Origin: Effrenium voratum
Lineage: Eukaryota; Sar; Dinophyceae; Suessiales; Symbiodiniaceae
DNA: 64,000 bases
Direction of reading: 5' to 3'
Assembly (NCBI GenBank): GCA_963377175.1
Contig: CAUJNA010003741.1
Location: forward strand, 134,001 to 198,000
The first letter of the stretch is position 1. The number at the start of each line of letters is the position of its first letter. A program made the position numbers and the translations under genes. Below, one piece after another: positions 1 to 10,940 of the stretch. The notes beneath the pieces were generated by a model, which saw only the letters and a program-made list of their open reading frames with translations, did no database searches and was not told the origin of the DNA.

Positions 1-1239
1 CACCATGAGAGGTGTCCCCTTTTTTGTGATGGTCGGCTTTTTTGGAGGTGGTTGATTCCCATTAAACAGGTACCCTCAAAAGAAGACAAGCCCACTGCCG
101 TGGCATCGCTTCGCTTTTCGGTCGATGCTAGAAACCTACAAATACTGTTTCTCTTTGGGAGGGGGTCCTCAAAGAAAGTTGTACCTATGTCACAGGCGCC
201 AAAGCTCATTCCTGGGGGTTGCTTAGCCATGAAAAGCAAAACGTAGTTGTTTCTCCAAGTTCTCCCTGGGTTGAAGCTTGGAGTATTCCTCAGCTTAGTT
301 GGAGGCTTCCAAGGTTGGATTGGTGTGTGATGGCCCCGTTGAAGTCTAAGATGGTAGGTCCCCCTAGCCAACATGTGGTCCCTAGACCGATCTGTGTGGG
401 ACGGGTTTGATCCCGATGTAGGTCCCACGCCTCTTTTTGTTCAGTTGGCGCAGTGCCGGCCAGGAAATGATTCCATGCGGCAATGGAAGTCAAAGCATGC
501 CTGCTGACAGAAGTTGAGTGCCATGCGCCCGCAGGATATGCTGATGCCATGTTTCGGTTTCTTGGGCGGTGCCGAACATGCCAGCGCTTGTGGCCAGCCC
601 CATTGGCTCATGATGGGCTTGTGCCTGCTATGTTCAAAGTCTCTGCCTCGGACTTCGCAGTTGTTGATGACGTTTCAGGATGACATTGCATGAAGTTTGC
701 TGACCACATGTAATGTCAACATGTGATGACACCATTTCATCGACTTCGTGACATGGTATGAACTTGTCTTCACCCCGATTTTTCCCAAATCACTTGGAGC
801 TTTGGTCGATGATCCTGGGGCGCGTTCTGACAAGGAGCTTTGCTCAGCCACCTGCTGGGTGCTTGAGCTGCTAGGCAGGGCTTTTCTCACACCAAATTGA
901 ATCCAACCGTGTGTGGGGAACTAGGGGGACAGCTGCTTCAAAGGGGGCCCTTTGAAGCTTCCGTAGAATTCGGAGGAGATGTTTGGACAAGGGTGTCAGA
1001 TCCTGCTTTGTGGCATGCCAAGCAGTCACCAGGACACATAGATGTTCTTTGCCTGGAACACTCATATAAGTTTGTCTCAATGTAGGGGAACCTGAAAATT
1101 AAGCTTTCCCTTGAAGACAAGCCAGAAAGGCTGAAAAACGCACACGCCAATATTTGGCTTCGGTTTAATGGTGTAATTCGTTGGGATGGTGGACACGGGT
1201 CTAATTGGAGGGGTATTTTTTTTATTTTATTTTTCCTCG
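1..1239. other. no supported gene
   Basis: I see only short chance frames and no exon with protein-like composition, splice borders or a recognisable domain. No RNA gene or clear repeat was identified. Confidence 0.5.
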
Positions 1240-1375
1240 CTTTCGGCTTCTTGGCTTCTTGGCTTCTTGGCTTTTTAGCTTTTTGGCTTTTTGGCTTCTT
1301 GGCTTCTTGGCTTTTCGGCTTCTTGGCTTTTTTTGGCTTCTCGGCTTCTGGGCTTTTCGGCTTTTTGTTGGTTTA
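1240..1375. repeat. octamer minisatellite (GGCTTYTT)n
   Basis: About 16 imperfect head-to-tail copies of an 8-base unit, GGCTTCTT or GGCTTTTT, with some GGCTTTTC and GGCTTCTC variants. The unit is not a multiple of three, so all frames give similar Leu/Phe/Trp/Ala/Ser-rich strings. Those open frames are by-products and not membrane proteins. Confidence 0.9.
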
Positions 1376-1546
1376 TGCGGCTTTTGGTGGCTTTTTGTTT
1401 TCGCATCTTCTGCATTCCCAGTTCCTCTTCGGCAGGTGGCGTTTTGGCGCTTGTGTTTATGCGGCTTTTGTGGCTTTGGCTTTTCGCATCCTGCTTTTTT
1501 TTGGATTTGGCTTCCCGCATCATCAGCATCACCAGTTCCTCCCTAT

Positions 1547-1915
1547 TTGAATCATCACTTCTTCGGACATCATGGGGGGGAAGCCCCCCCCCAACCCACC
1601 CGCTACTGTTTAGATTGTTTTACCGACTCGGAGGCTGCGCTGAAACAGCAGGCAATCAAGCTGGGGCGCACCGCTATTTGAATCAACACTTCTTCAAACA
1701 TCATGGGGGGGGCTGCCTGCCGCCCCCCCCCAACCCCCCCGCGTTTTAGATTTTCTACAGAGATTTAATTGCACCCCTATTCGAATCATCACTTCTGCGA
1801 ACATCATGGGGGGGGCTGCCGCCCCCGCCAACCCCCCCGCTACTTCTTTTTTACAGGGACCGAAATGCCCTCCAATTTGAATCATCATTTTTTGACCCCG
1901 TCAACCCGCCAGCTA
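1547..1915. repeat. four tandem units with G-run/C-run hairpin
   Basis: Four diverged copies begin near 1548, 1676, 1780 and 1876. Each starts with ATTTGAATCATCACTTCT or a close variant. The first three continue with CATCATGGGGGGG and a C-rich run that can fold back on the G run. The fourth copy has lost the G/C hairpin and keeps only the flanks. Spacing is about 100-130 bases. Confidence 0.8.
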
Positions 1916-3239
1916 CTTTTTCGATTTTGTTGCCCACGATTTGTTGGTGGTGCTAGGGATGTTGGTCGGACATGCGGGGGATGTTGAAAGCGATGCTGGG
2001 GATGTTGACGGGCTGTGTTAAATGTGTCAATTTCGCCAGAAAATGCTGTAAAATACGACATACAATTCCCAAAAAACCGAACAAACAGTTCCCAAATAAA
2101 TCCGCACCCCTGCGGCGGCATACGCCTAGGTGGGGCTCAAGCTAGCCTTGTGGCTCACGTCGAATTTGCCGGTTCACGGGCCGCAGACCTTCGTCGGAAG
2201 GAAGTCAGCCCAACTATGAATTATGTGCGGGCATGACAGGAACCTCGATATACGAGTGCAGAACATCCTGACATATACTGACCATGTGGCAACCGCACCC
2301 CACGGTTGAGCAAAGATGCAGACGCTGTTGAAACCAAGTCATGGTGGCGCGATCTGTCGCGAAGCGCTGACTAGCTTTCAACCCTTGTTGTGGTGTATGT
2401 CCTTTCAGTGCTGAAATTTACGTTGTCACATTTGGTGGCCAGCCTTTGGCATTGGCTCTGCCTACCCGAAAGAGCTGACACGGGCATGACTACATGTTGT
2501 TTGATAGAATCAACTCGGCAACTTGGCTCCAGGCATGGTTGCCAGTTTTCCAGCTTGCCTCATTCTTGAGACGAACTTGATAGAACCAACCCCTGTGGTG
2601 TGCGGGTGAAAAAGCTGCAGAGAAAAGAGCAGTTCTTGTGGGGCACATGAGGAAAACCTCGGTCAGGCGCTCAGACGGCTCGCTCGACATTCTGATTTTT
2701 GTCCTTGGCCAGGCAGCCAGTCGCATGGCTATGGGGCGCCAGAGGCTGGGGAAGGGCTCGGAGATCCCGAAAAAACCAACAACGCGGCAGTCGAGCCGTC
2801 GGGTCACAGGTGCGGTGAACATGACTGTGGTCCATTTGGGAGATGGACATGGCATGACGAGACCGACATGTCCACATCGCGTCCGGGAGAATTCATTCCC
2901 CTGTGTTCACTATGGGCAACAGTAAACCTCACTTCCTGTGCTTGTGGGTGTCTATTTGTTGTGACTATTTTTGCGGTAGCTTTTTGGCCAAAGGCGGGAG
3001 GCTCAAATTTGTTTTGGCCAATCTCAGGAAGTACGCTGAGTAGCAGAAACGGGCGGCTCACCTTCCTGCAGCCAGGCCTTGGTTGAAGCGTCCAACCAGG
3101 CTCGTTCGGCTTGGTGCTTGCTTCTGGTTGGCTGGGCGGCGGCGGGGGGCAGTGCGGCGAGTGGCGGGCGGCGTTTGTGCGTTTGCGTGCCAAGGAGTTC
3201 ACACGGCCAATGACGGTGTGCTCTTCCATGAAAGATTTG
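1916..3239. other. no supported gene
   Basis: Mixed-composition DNA with only short unrelated frames on both strands. No domain, splice pattern or repeat family was recognised. Confidence 0.45.
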
Positions 3240-3347
3240 GCTGTGGCTTAAAAAATGTACCCAACATGGCCCCTAGGTAAGTGGAGGTAAATGATAACAA
3301 AGACCAACACCTGCGTAAAGCTAGCTCTCAAATTTTGAGCCACACCC
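3240..3347. mobile_element. foldback element, family 2
   Basis: Begins CTGTGGCTTAAAA and ends TTTTGAGCCACACCC, which are inverted relative to each other. The middle contains the family landmarks AAGTGGA and ACCTGCGTAA. Other copies lie at 9128, 23962, 29175 and 42898. There is no coding capacity, so it is a non-autonomous MITE-like element. Confidence 0.7.
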
Positions 3348-3571
3348 ATTTGGGATCAATTTGAAGATTCGCCAAGTTTGATCAATCCTTCCAGGGTTTC
3401 TTAGGTGCGAAATGGATTTCGCAACCACCCACAGCCGGTTTCCGCCGGTGTGCGGAGTCGAGTCTCGTGAGGGCCCTTTGGACCTCGCGCTCTGCGCCCG
3501 GGAGCCCGGCGATGGCTTCGGCTCGCCACGTTCGGAGCGCGGAGGTGGAGGTTTCGCCGGGTGAAAGCTAT

Positions 3572-3697
3572 CTAGGTCCCCCAGCGATCGGTGCCCGACC
3601 TCTCACCCCGTTTTTGGTTGGGAGGGTTTCCCTACTAAAATAGACTACAGAAAAGAAATAGGGTACCCTTCTTCTAACCTCTCTACTGCAGGACCTA
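3572..3697. mobile_element. foldback element, family 1
   Basis: Starts CTAGGTCCCCCAG and ends CTACTGCAGGACCTAT. The interior shows the family landmarks ACTAAAATAGACTACAG and GGGTACCCTT. It is slightly longer than the copy at 42538. It has no ORF. Confidence 0.75.
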
Positions 3698-4006
3698 TGG
3701 GGTCGATGGGCCCAGATAGGCGATGAGGGGCAGTTTGGGGCAGCTTTCACAAGGAGTTCCGGAAGGTTGGGCTGGGGATACCACCTCAGCGTGTTTTTTT
3801 GCTTCAAGTTGGCGAGGTGCTTTCTCCACAACTCGTGCATGGCTCGAATCGCTCGACTCGGGGTTGCAGAGAGGGTGACATGGTGTTTGGCAAGCGCAGC
3901 CGGGGTCAGGCCTTCGTGTCATTTTGAGGCAACTTCTTGTTCTGAGTGAAGATGGAGTTGACAGAACATGTTCCAGAAGTCCAAGACCACTTGATTGGCT
4001 TCCATG

Positions 4007-4100
4007 TGCTTAAGTAAGAATATGATTTTTCCCTTGATTTTATATCGGAAACTATCACTACTGGACATATTGTTGTTTCCACGGGACTTACGCAAATGGA
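4007..4100. mobile_element. foldback-like element, family 7
   Basis: Begins GTGCTTAAG and ends with ACTTACGCAAATGGA. It contains CACTACTGGACATATT, which is shared with 19347-19453 and, more diverged, with 20588 and 25975. It is about 95 bp and non-coding. Confidence 0.6.
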
Positions 4101-4127
4101 TGTTGGCCTTTGTCAGCATGCCGTACA

Positions 4128-4156
4128 AGAGAGATAGAGAGAGAGAGAGAGAGATA
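4128..4156. repeat. (GA)n microsatellite
   Basis: About 14 GA dinucleotides interrupted by two GATA units. Confidence 0.9.
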
Positions 4157-4855
4157 GGTACCCTGAGCTCTCCGCGGAACGGCGTGTTGTTGGTGCTAGT
4201 CGTCCGACCGCTTTCTTTTCGATGCGGATTTCCAGACAATGCTCTGGATAACCATGGAATTAATAATACTTTCAGACATGTGGGCGATCTTTTCAATTTA
4301 GCTAAGCCAGCGGCGGAAGGCTGTTTACATCTGTTTATGCTCATTCCAACATGCAGTGGATCGGGCAGTGGATCTGTGTTTGAATCCTTGCGGTGAGCTT
4401 GGGGTCGGGCACCCCGAGCGGAAACATTTTCTTGGTCAGCGCGAGGATTTGGACTTAGCGCTGCCGCTGCTGGAAAGTTTCCCGCGGGGCTGCCAAATTG
4501 GACGACCCTCGCTGGCGTGTGGATCGCGGGCGACCCTCAGCTCCTTTGCCCTGAGATGATTGTGCCCCCTCCTGAAAAGGGATCTGGTTTCACCAGGGCC
4601 CGGGCAAAAGCTGGGACCATGTTGATTGTTGGAGCTGAGTTGAAGGCCCTGACATGAAGTCAAGGAAGGTGTGAGCGCCAGTCCGCATATCTGTCGCTGG
4701 GCCTTGGGGTTGCGTTCCATAGGAACCACACGTTTCAAGAGCCAGCCTCGGAGAGGCGAGATTTTGAAATTTGCGATGTCTCCCTCTCAAGTGGTGGCAT
4801 ACCTGGGTCGCAAAATCGAACCCAGCCAAATATCGTGCTGGCAGATTTCAAAATT
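4157..4855. other. no supported gene
   Basis: Only short frames. I see no repeat-family member and no exon-like patch. Confidence 0.4.
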
Positions 4856-4980
4856 CTAGGGGTTGATTCCAACCATTCTTTTCAACCATCGTTCTTTTCC
4901 AACACCAGCTGGTTCCCCTGGGTTTTTGATGGTTTTCTGAAAAGAAGGATCCCTGGAAAGAATGGGGAAGGTACCCCTAG
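4856..4980. mobile_element. foldback element, family 6
   Basis: 125 bp bounded by CTAGGGGT on the left and ACCCCTAG on the right. The interior contains TTGATTCCAACCATTC and TTTTTGATGGTTTTCTGAAA. A second, inverted copy at 8576-8702 matches over nearly its whole length. Confidence 0.8.
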
Positions 4981-5007
4981 AAAAGTCCGATGCGTAACTG
5001 TTGCGAC

Positions 5008-5070
5008 CATAGGCGTCCTTTTTGGTTGTTTAGGTAGAACATAGATGGCCCATGGCCTGGTTTACCTGCG
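5008..5070. mobile_element. foldback element, family 3 (5' part only)
   Basis: CATAGGCGTCCTTTTTGG followed by TGTTTAGGTAGAA and TGGTTTACCTG, as in the full copy at 21433. The matching right terminus is missing, so this is a truncated copy. Confidence 0.6.
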
Positions 5071-7057
5071 GCAATGCCGGTGGAAGTCGTGTGGATTTTA
5101 GTGTTTTTTTTTCTCCCCGCTGCGTGAGCCTTACCCCTAGGGTTCAACCCCCATTAAAACACAGGTTGAGCCAATTTGCATGACCATCCTTAGGCTATAT
5201 TTGCATGACCATCCGTTGTTTTTAATGTTGGTTTGAATCGGGCTAAGCTCGGAGGAACCCAAGTTCCATGCAGTGGCACCGGGCTGATCTATTTTGCTTC
5301 GGCCACGTGCAGCGATTTGCAATCCCGGTCTGGGAGTGGGGTAGGACTGTCAGCTTTTTCTTCTTTTTTTTTTGGCAAGGATACGCTTTCTGTGCTGGGT
5401 CGGTTGATTCTTTTAGTTGGGTTGTGTTGGGTTGTTTTGTGCCGATTTGTTGGGTCTCCCTAATTGTGACCGCATATACAAAAGTGTATAGACGGACTAT
5501 CAACAGTCGTTGTTTTCGGGCTGACTGCAACAAAACAAATGCACTCTGAGCGACATCATAGACCACATCATATGGGATCTCCACCTCCTCGCGGCATCCA
5601 TGACCTATGACTTACGACCTCCAGTGCCCTTTTCCCTCTTTTCGGAGGGGGCTTCGTCGCTTTTCTTCGCCAAGCCTGGGGGTTGAATGGGTGTTTTCCT
5701 TCCCGGTGTGCGTACCAAAATATTTGTTTGGAGGTTTTCCGCCACCTCGGTGCCCAGGTTTCCGGTTTCCAGTGCCCAGATGATTTGTTTCCTACATGTT
5801 TTTTTGGTAGGCGTCCCTTGGTTCGCAAACCCGTCCGCTTTTCGAGTCGCGAAAAGTGAGGCATGGGGTGCCCTTCAGCGTAGTTCTGATGTGCCCCAAG
5901 CGCCCGGGACTCGGCGGCCGATCGATCCCACTTAATATAGCGTGGCGGGCTTTGGAGGGTACCCCCGGTTTTCGCCGGGTTGAAAATGAAAAAGGGCAAA
6001 GAACCGCCAGTTTGGGGGGTGCCCTAAGAAAAGATAGACTGACATGGAAATGGGGTGATGGGGTGGTTTCCTTTTGGGTTGCCCTTTCCCAGCTGCCCAG
6101 TGCCCCTTTGATCAACTTTTTGTTGGGGAGGCCAGATTTGGCTTCGGCCGGGATGTGGGCTCCAGTCACTCCAATTGAGGTGGGTGAAATCGGGGTCTTG
6201 AGCCATGTGGCGGAACCAAAGAAGGAGGCCCTTTGTTTCCCACGGCGGATCTGAGCTTTGAAGCAAAGCCAAGAAGGGCACCCTGAAGCGAAGATGCAAT
6301 TGCCGCATCTGGAAAAGGAAGTGTGACTCGCCGGTTGCTTTATGAGCATGTCTCATCCATGTGCTGTGCTCAATATACCAGGTAGTTCCTGTTCGTTCAG
6401 AGGCAGGGAGTGTCAAGGTTCAATTCGAAGCCACCCTTCTGGTAGCGGTTTCAGAACTCTTTTGTCCAACCTTTCAACATCTCCCTTGCGTTGGCTTCAT
6501 GTTTTGCGCCGAGGTGTTCTTTTCCTGCATTCTTTGGGAGGGGACGGAGTTCACTCTGAAAATGCCGGATGTCCCGGAGCTCACACGTCCCCTTGCGCCC
6601 CCAGTTTCTCGTTGTTGGCGGTGCAGGAACAAAAACATTCTTCAGTGGCATTCTGAAGAGACCCCTTTATGGATTGGTGGGTTCCATGAAAAAGGCTCAG
6701 CCCCCAAAAACTTGCTGGTGCTCAATAGGGAATGAGGGAATGAACCCAAAAGTCCCCTTAAATCAAACCAGCAGTGGGATAGCTTGCAGGGGTCATTCCT
6801 TTTCGCATCCCCTGCATCTCTCGCAGCAGCAAGAAAAGGGTTCTCTTTTGTTCCTTTGGTATCTCTTTACACCAACCCCTGCCTGGTCACCCTGAACTGA
6901 CTATGGGGCGAAAGCATTGGATCCCAAATGAGCCACTTGCTCAAAACCCGGGTAGATGAAGGTTAGCAAGGGATGATCCCAACCAGAAATAGCTTCGGAA
7001 ATCCGCCTTCTTAATTCTTGAAGCATGGTTCTGGGTAGACCATTTTGATACCGGGCG
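5071..7057. other. no supported gene
   Basis: Overlapping frames of up to about 185 codons occur on both strands around 5.6-6.9 kb. They overlap one another, have no recognisable domain and no credible start or splice context. I treat them as chance frames. Confidence 0.4.
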
Positions 7058-7068
7058 TTGATTATGAC

Positions 7069-7150
7069 CCCCAGCTAGGTGCCCTTTCTCACCCCTTTTT
7101 TGGTTGGGAGGGTTCCCCTACTAGAATAGACGTCCTGAAAAAAAGAGGTT
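7069..7150. mobile_element. decayed foldback element, family 1, with flanking direct repeat
   Basis: Retains CTAGGTGCCCTTTCTCACC and GGGTTCCCCTACTAGAATAGAC of family 1 but lacks the right terminus. It lies between exact copies of TTGATTATGAC at 7058-7068 and 7151-7161, which look like a target-site duplication. Confidence 0.6.
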
Positions 7151-7189
7151 TTGATTATGACTCAAACGAAAGCGTCCCCTTGATCCAAG

Positions 7190-7260
7190 GCATGGACAAG
7201 CAGCTCATGAGCTCCTGCTTGGCCGCCGGGGCCAAGGGCTACGTGGCGAAGCCGCTCAGG
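7190..7260 (+). pseudogene. orphan exon: C-terminal part of a response-regulator receiver domain
   Basis: The 71-nt patch follows an acceptor-like CCAAG|G and precedes AGG|GTGCCG, a possible donor. It encodes MDKQLMSSCLAAGAKGYVA followed by KPLRV. This matches the end of CheY-like receiver domains: an Ala-Gly-Ala/Asp turn, an aromatic residue, then the conserved Lys-Pro that contacts the phosphorylation site. The patch is GC-richer than its flanks. I found no exon carrying the phospho-acceptor Asp and no histidine-kinase exon nearby. It may be an isolated exon of a larger hybrid-kinase gene or a leftover fragment. The family match is recognition by eye; function is inferred. Confidence 0.5.
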
Positions 7261-8161
7261 GTGCCGGCCTCATTTCTTCGTTAAAAAACAGAAGTGGCCG
7301 GGTGCATGGGACGAAACTGGCGACTTTGGTTCAGGAAGCTCAGTGACTTTTGTGGCAGCTTAGAGTCCCAAAAATGACCCCTGTGACAACTTGGAGTCTT
7401 CCCAAAATCCGAGGCATCCCAAGGCGCAGGCCTTGTCTGGGAAGCTTGATTCTGGGATTTATGGAGCTGATGAGCCTGCCTCGAAATGTGCATTGCGCAG
7501 ATTTCGAATCGAATCGGATACCGAAGATGCGAGGAAGGCCCCTTTTCTATTGATGGCTTCCACGTTCGCGAAGGTACAGGCCATCCGCGGTGTGCTGATG
7601 CGCTACACACTGGAGGACACCATGCGTGCAGATGTAAATCTCTTTTCTCGCTGGCGTGCTAGTAAGGAGAGTTTTTCTCCTGGTAGGGTGACCAATCGTA
7701 TTCTGAGGGGGGTTGTTTGCGCCATTTCTGTGGGACCCGCCTGCAATAGACCGCCCTCCGGTTTCAAGGGCTCCGGGGATTTTTTGGGCCAGCCAGCAGG
7801 GGCCGGCGCGGGCAACAGTTTTGTACCCAGGATTGCAGCCAAAGGGTGAAGTGGTAGGGTTTAGGGTTTCGGGTTTCGGGTTTTCCCGGCGAGGTTTTCC
7901 CAGAAACTCTGGAGGTTCCAAGTGAGGGAAACCATTAAGCAGCTCGGTGAATTCATAGAGGTCGAGTTTAGAGTTCACGATGCGCATTGTGCAAATCCCC
8001 TCCAAGATGTCTATGTGCTTTTTTTGAGGGCATCTTCAGCCAGGATGCGTCACCCTCTGGGGGCTCCGGGCACTACGAGAGAGTGCCCCGGGGGTGGGCG
8101 GGGGGGGGGGGGAATTTGTTGCCATTTTTGGGTCGCCCGCAAAGGGACACCCATATATAGG
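7261..8161. other. no supported gene; short telomere-like patch
   Basis: Around 7855-7885 the sequence reads TAGGGTTTAGGGTTTCGGG, a short degenerate run resembling the TTTAGGG telomere unit. Near 8099-8111 there is a G homopolymer run. No exon is supported. Confidence 0.4.
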
Positions 8162-8268
8162 CATAGGTGTCCTTTCTAGGTTAAAACAACAAATGGCACT
8201 GGTTTAGATGTTTGTTTGTTTTTTTTCCATTTACCAGGGCCATCTATTTTTCCGAAAGGCCACATATG
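8162..8268. mobile_element. foldback element, family 3 (diverged)
   Basis: Begins CATAGGTGTCCTTTCTAGG and ends GAAAGGCCACATATG, with TTTACCAGGGCCATCTATTT near the right end as in the copies at 10171 and 21433. Confidence 0.65.
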
Positions 8269-8575
8269 CCCATATAGCTATGAACTTAAGGCACCCGAGG
8301 TCCAAAGTGGTGGGAATTTTGAGGTCCAATCCGGGACTCATTAAAGATTTGGCCCCTTGTTCAATCCTAGTGCCGCCTTGAGCTGCCTTTCAAAGGTGAT
8401 CCCAAGAACACGCCTTGAGTTTGATAGCCCCAGGATACCTCAACCTGCCAATGGGCCTTGCTTGGCAACTCTCGTCCGAGAAGAAATCTTGGAATTATCG
8501 GCCGGCCAGCCGCAGCATTCGATGATCCTGCGGCGTGTGTTTCAATTCAGAGAACTGTTGAAGATATGCAGATTT

Positions 8576-8702
8576 CTAGGGTACCTTCCATGTCCACTCT
8601 TTCCAGGGATCCGTCTTTTCAGGAAACCATCAAAAACCCAGGGAAACAGCTGGTTTTTGAAAAGAACGATGGTTGAAAAGAATGGTTGGAATCAACCCCT
8701 AG
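8576..8702. mobile_element. foldback element, family 6, inverted copy
   Basis: 127 bp. It starts CTAGGGTACCTTCC and ends AATCAACCCCTAG, the reverse complement of the copy at 4856-4980. Shared blocks include the poly-A/T core around the ATCAAAAACCC region. Confidence 0.8.
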
Positions 8703-9127
8703 AAGATTGCCCAAAGCTGACCGCCTTGCTTTTGCGAAGCGGTGTCCTATTCCAGGCGCATGCGGCGTTCGCCTATGTGCTGAACGCTGACAACACTTCT
8801 GTACACACATTTCTCAGGAATCACGGCCTGTTTGCTGGCTGCGCCTTTCCCTTGGTGCATCGTGAAAGCGGAAGTTCTTCCAACGTCGAGGGAGTCGCCG
8901 ACGGCAGTCCGCCGCACCCGATGCCCTCCTCCCAATCATATCAAATCAGGGCAGTCTGCTGCGTCCAAAGCACAACTGGGTGAAAAACGCGTGCAAGTCT
9001 GTTTTGAGTCAGATTCGTGTTTGCTAGACCTGAGCAACCTGCGCGTCCACTCAAAGCAAGGGGCGATGCCCTCAAACGAAGGTATTGAGACAGCGCCTCA
9101 CGGAACCTTTAACCCAAACAGCTGCCC
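8703..9127. other. no supported gene
   Basis: Short frames only. Nothing recognisable. Confidence 0.4.
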
Positions 9128-9222
9128 GTGGCTCAAAACATGTACCTAAATGGCACCCTTGGCAAATGGAACCAATGACTAAAACCTGCGTAACCCTAGC
9201 TCTTTGATTTTGAGCCCCACCC
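9128..9222. mobile_element. foldback element, family 2
   Basis: Starts GTGGCTCAAAA and ends TTTTGAGCCCCACCC. It contains ACTAAAACCTGCGTAACCC, shared with the copy at 23962. It has no coding capacity. Confidence 0.7.
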
Positions 9223-9426
9223 AGCTTTGGAGCTGATACAACCCGGTCAAATTGTTGCTTTTGCTGCAGCATGACACGTGCTCAAACTCCCACGGCGGCG
9301 TGGGCTACTTTTGCCAAATAAGCTGCTCGGCCGCACTGCAGTGGCAGTGGCTGAGTGATCGAGGTTTGGGCAGCAGGGGGTGATGCCTAGGAAGCCCAAA
9401 CAAAAGATTTGAGCAGGGCAGAGACC

Positions 9427-9557
9427 TACTGTGGATGGACAAAATCCATTTCGCACCACCCAGGAAACCCTGGAAGGATTCGATTCCCTTGTAAATGCCA
9501 ACAAACAATGGTTGTCATGGTTTCTTAGGTGGTGCAGGATTTCGTCCATCCACAGTA
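9427..9557. mobile_element. foldback element, family 5
   Basis: 131 bp with near-perfect terminal inverted repeats: TACTGTGGATGGACAAAAT on the left and ATTTCGTCCATCCACAGTA on the right. An inner pair of inverted blocks involving GGTGGTGCAGGATTT extends the stem. Full relatives lie at 10808 and 27032. Confidence 0.85.
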
Positions 9558-9906
9558 TTTCGGAGTTGGCTGCGTGGCAAAACCCGTGATCTTTGTTGGG
9601 CCCACGCTTAAAGCAAGTTCGTTCCACGTAAGGGGACACCTGCCAGTTTTTCAAGCTTTAGGTCCAGATTCTCCGCCACAAGCTCCTGCGTATCATAGGA
9701 AGAGGGGCTAAAAAGCCAGACCCGGCAGGGTAGCCTATGGGAGACCTGACCGCGTGCGGACAAGGCCAAGAGGTGAAGTGGCAAAGTGGCGGATCCCTGG
9801 TAGGTCGCCCCAGGTCCGCAAACTCACAATCTATACAGCTGGTTTTGTGAGTGGATCACAGGAAATCAACTCAAAAGGCGGGTCCCCCATTTTGAGAAAC
9901 CTCTTA

Positions 9907-9980
9907 ATGGCTGTGGGTCAAAACCAATGGTACCATTTTGGTTGGTAGGTGAGTTCACCACCCATTTTAGAACCTATTAC
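9907..9980. mobile_element. foldback element, family 8 (left part)
   Basis: ATGGCTGTGGGTCAAAAC, then CAATGGTACCATTTTGG, then TTCACCACCCATTTTAGAAC. The same order occurs at 19069-19141 and, diverged, at 47850-47921. The right terminus is not clear here. Confidence 0.55.
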
Positions 9981-10170
9981 GCAGGTTTTCGTCTTTTTTT
10001 TCTCCATATACCGGGGCCATTTTGGTACCACTTTTTTGCGCCGCATGGCTTTCCATGTTAAGAGCCGGAGGCCAGTCCACTCGACTGTGGGCAGTGGGAA
10101 CTGGGCGCGTTTTCAGCTTTCGAGCCTTTCGGGGGGGTGTCTCTTCTTTTCTTCGGGGAGGAGGGGTTCG

Positions 10171-10285
10171 CATAGGGGTCCCTTTTTGGTTGTTTTGGTC
10201 GAAAAATAGATGGGTTGCGATTCCTGGCTTACCTGGCGGTTTAATCATTTACCAGGGCCATCTATTGCCCTAAAAGGACGCCAAT
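10171..10285. mobile_element. foldback element, family 3
   Basis: CATAGGGGTCCCTTTTTGG at the left, AAAAGGACGCCAATG at the right. Between them are CTTACCTGGCGGTTTAATCA and TTTACCAGGGCCATCTATT, as in the copy at 21433. It has no ORF. Confidence 0.75.
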
Positions 10286-10807
10286 GGTGGTTGGCTTAAC
10301 AGGCTTTCCGAATTTGAAAGCCACAAAATGGGGGGGGGTGAGAGAAACACTACGCTGAACTGCGCTGAACCAGTGAAGGCAGGATTCAGACTCCGTCCGG
10401 CTTCCATCAAAATCAACTTCATCATGGGACTTCCCGCACATTTCAATCCGGCAGATACATGAATGGCCGTTCGCCGTGAGAACAGGAGACTCACTTTCTA
10501 GTTCATCCGGCTGCCTGTGTTTCCTTGAACTCTGGCTCAGGGTTTGGCGATTCCTTCCATGCTTCAAGATGCCCCAAGACTTCAGAAGTAGCTGTTGATT
10601 ACAGCTTCAGCCACGGCTTCATCTTCCGTTTCTCTGACGTGGCCCTCAGGACATTGCAACTGGGGGATTTGGACTCTGCAGAAAAGTGTGCTGAGATTGA
10701 GATTGGGGTCAAACGGACAAAAGTTCGGGACCCTGTCATTGGCGTTCAAACGGCACAAACCATCTAGGGGTCCCCTTTTTGGAGAAACACCCACCATTTG
10801 GGGGTCG
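10286..10807. other. no supported gene
   Basis: Opposed frames on both strands without domain or splice support. Confidence 0.4.
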
Positions 10808-10940
10808 TACTGTGGATGGACGAAATCCTGCACTACTTTGAAACCATGCAAAACCATCATTTGCTGGTATTTACAGGGGAATCGAATCCTTGCAGGGTTT
10901 CTTAGGTGGTGCGAAATGGATTTCGCAACCATGCACAGTA
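10808..10940. mobile_element. foldback element, family 5
   Basis: 133 bp. It begins TACTGTGGATGGACGAAAT and ends ATTTCGCAACCATGCACAGTA. The right terminus is more diverged than at 9427 but shows the same inner block TTTCTTAGGTGGTGCG. Confidence 0.8.

Noticed and set aside
1205..1749. Leu/Phe/Trp-rich frames resembling transmembrane segments
   Set aside because: They are translations of the GGCTTYTT minisatellite in overlapping frames.
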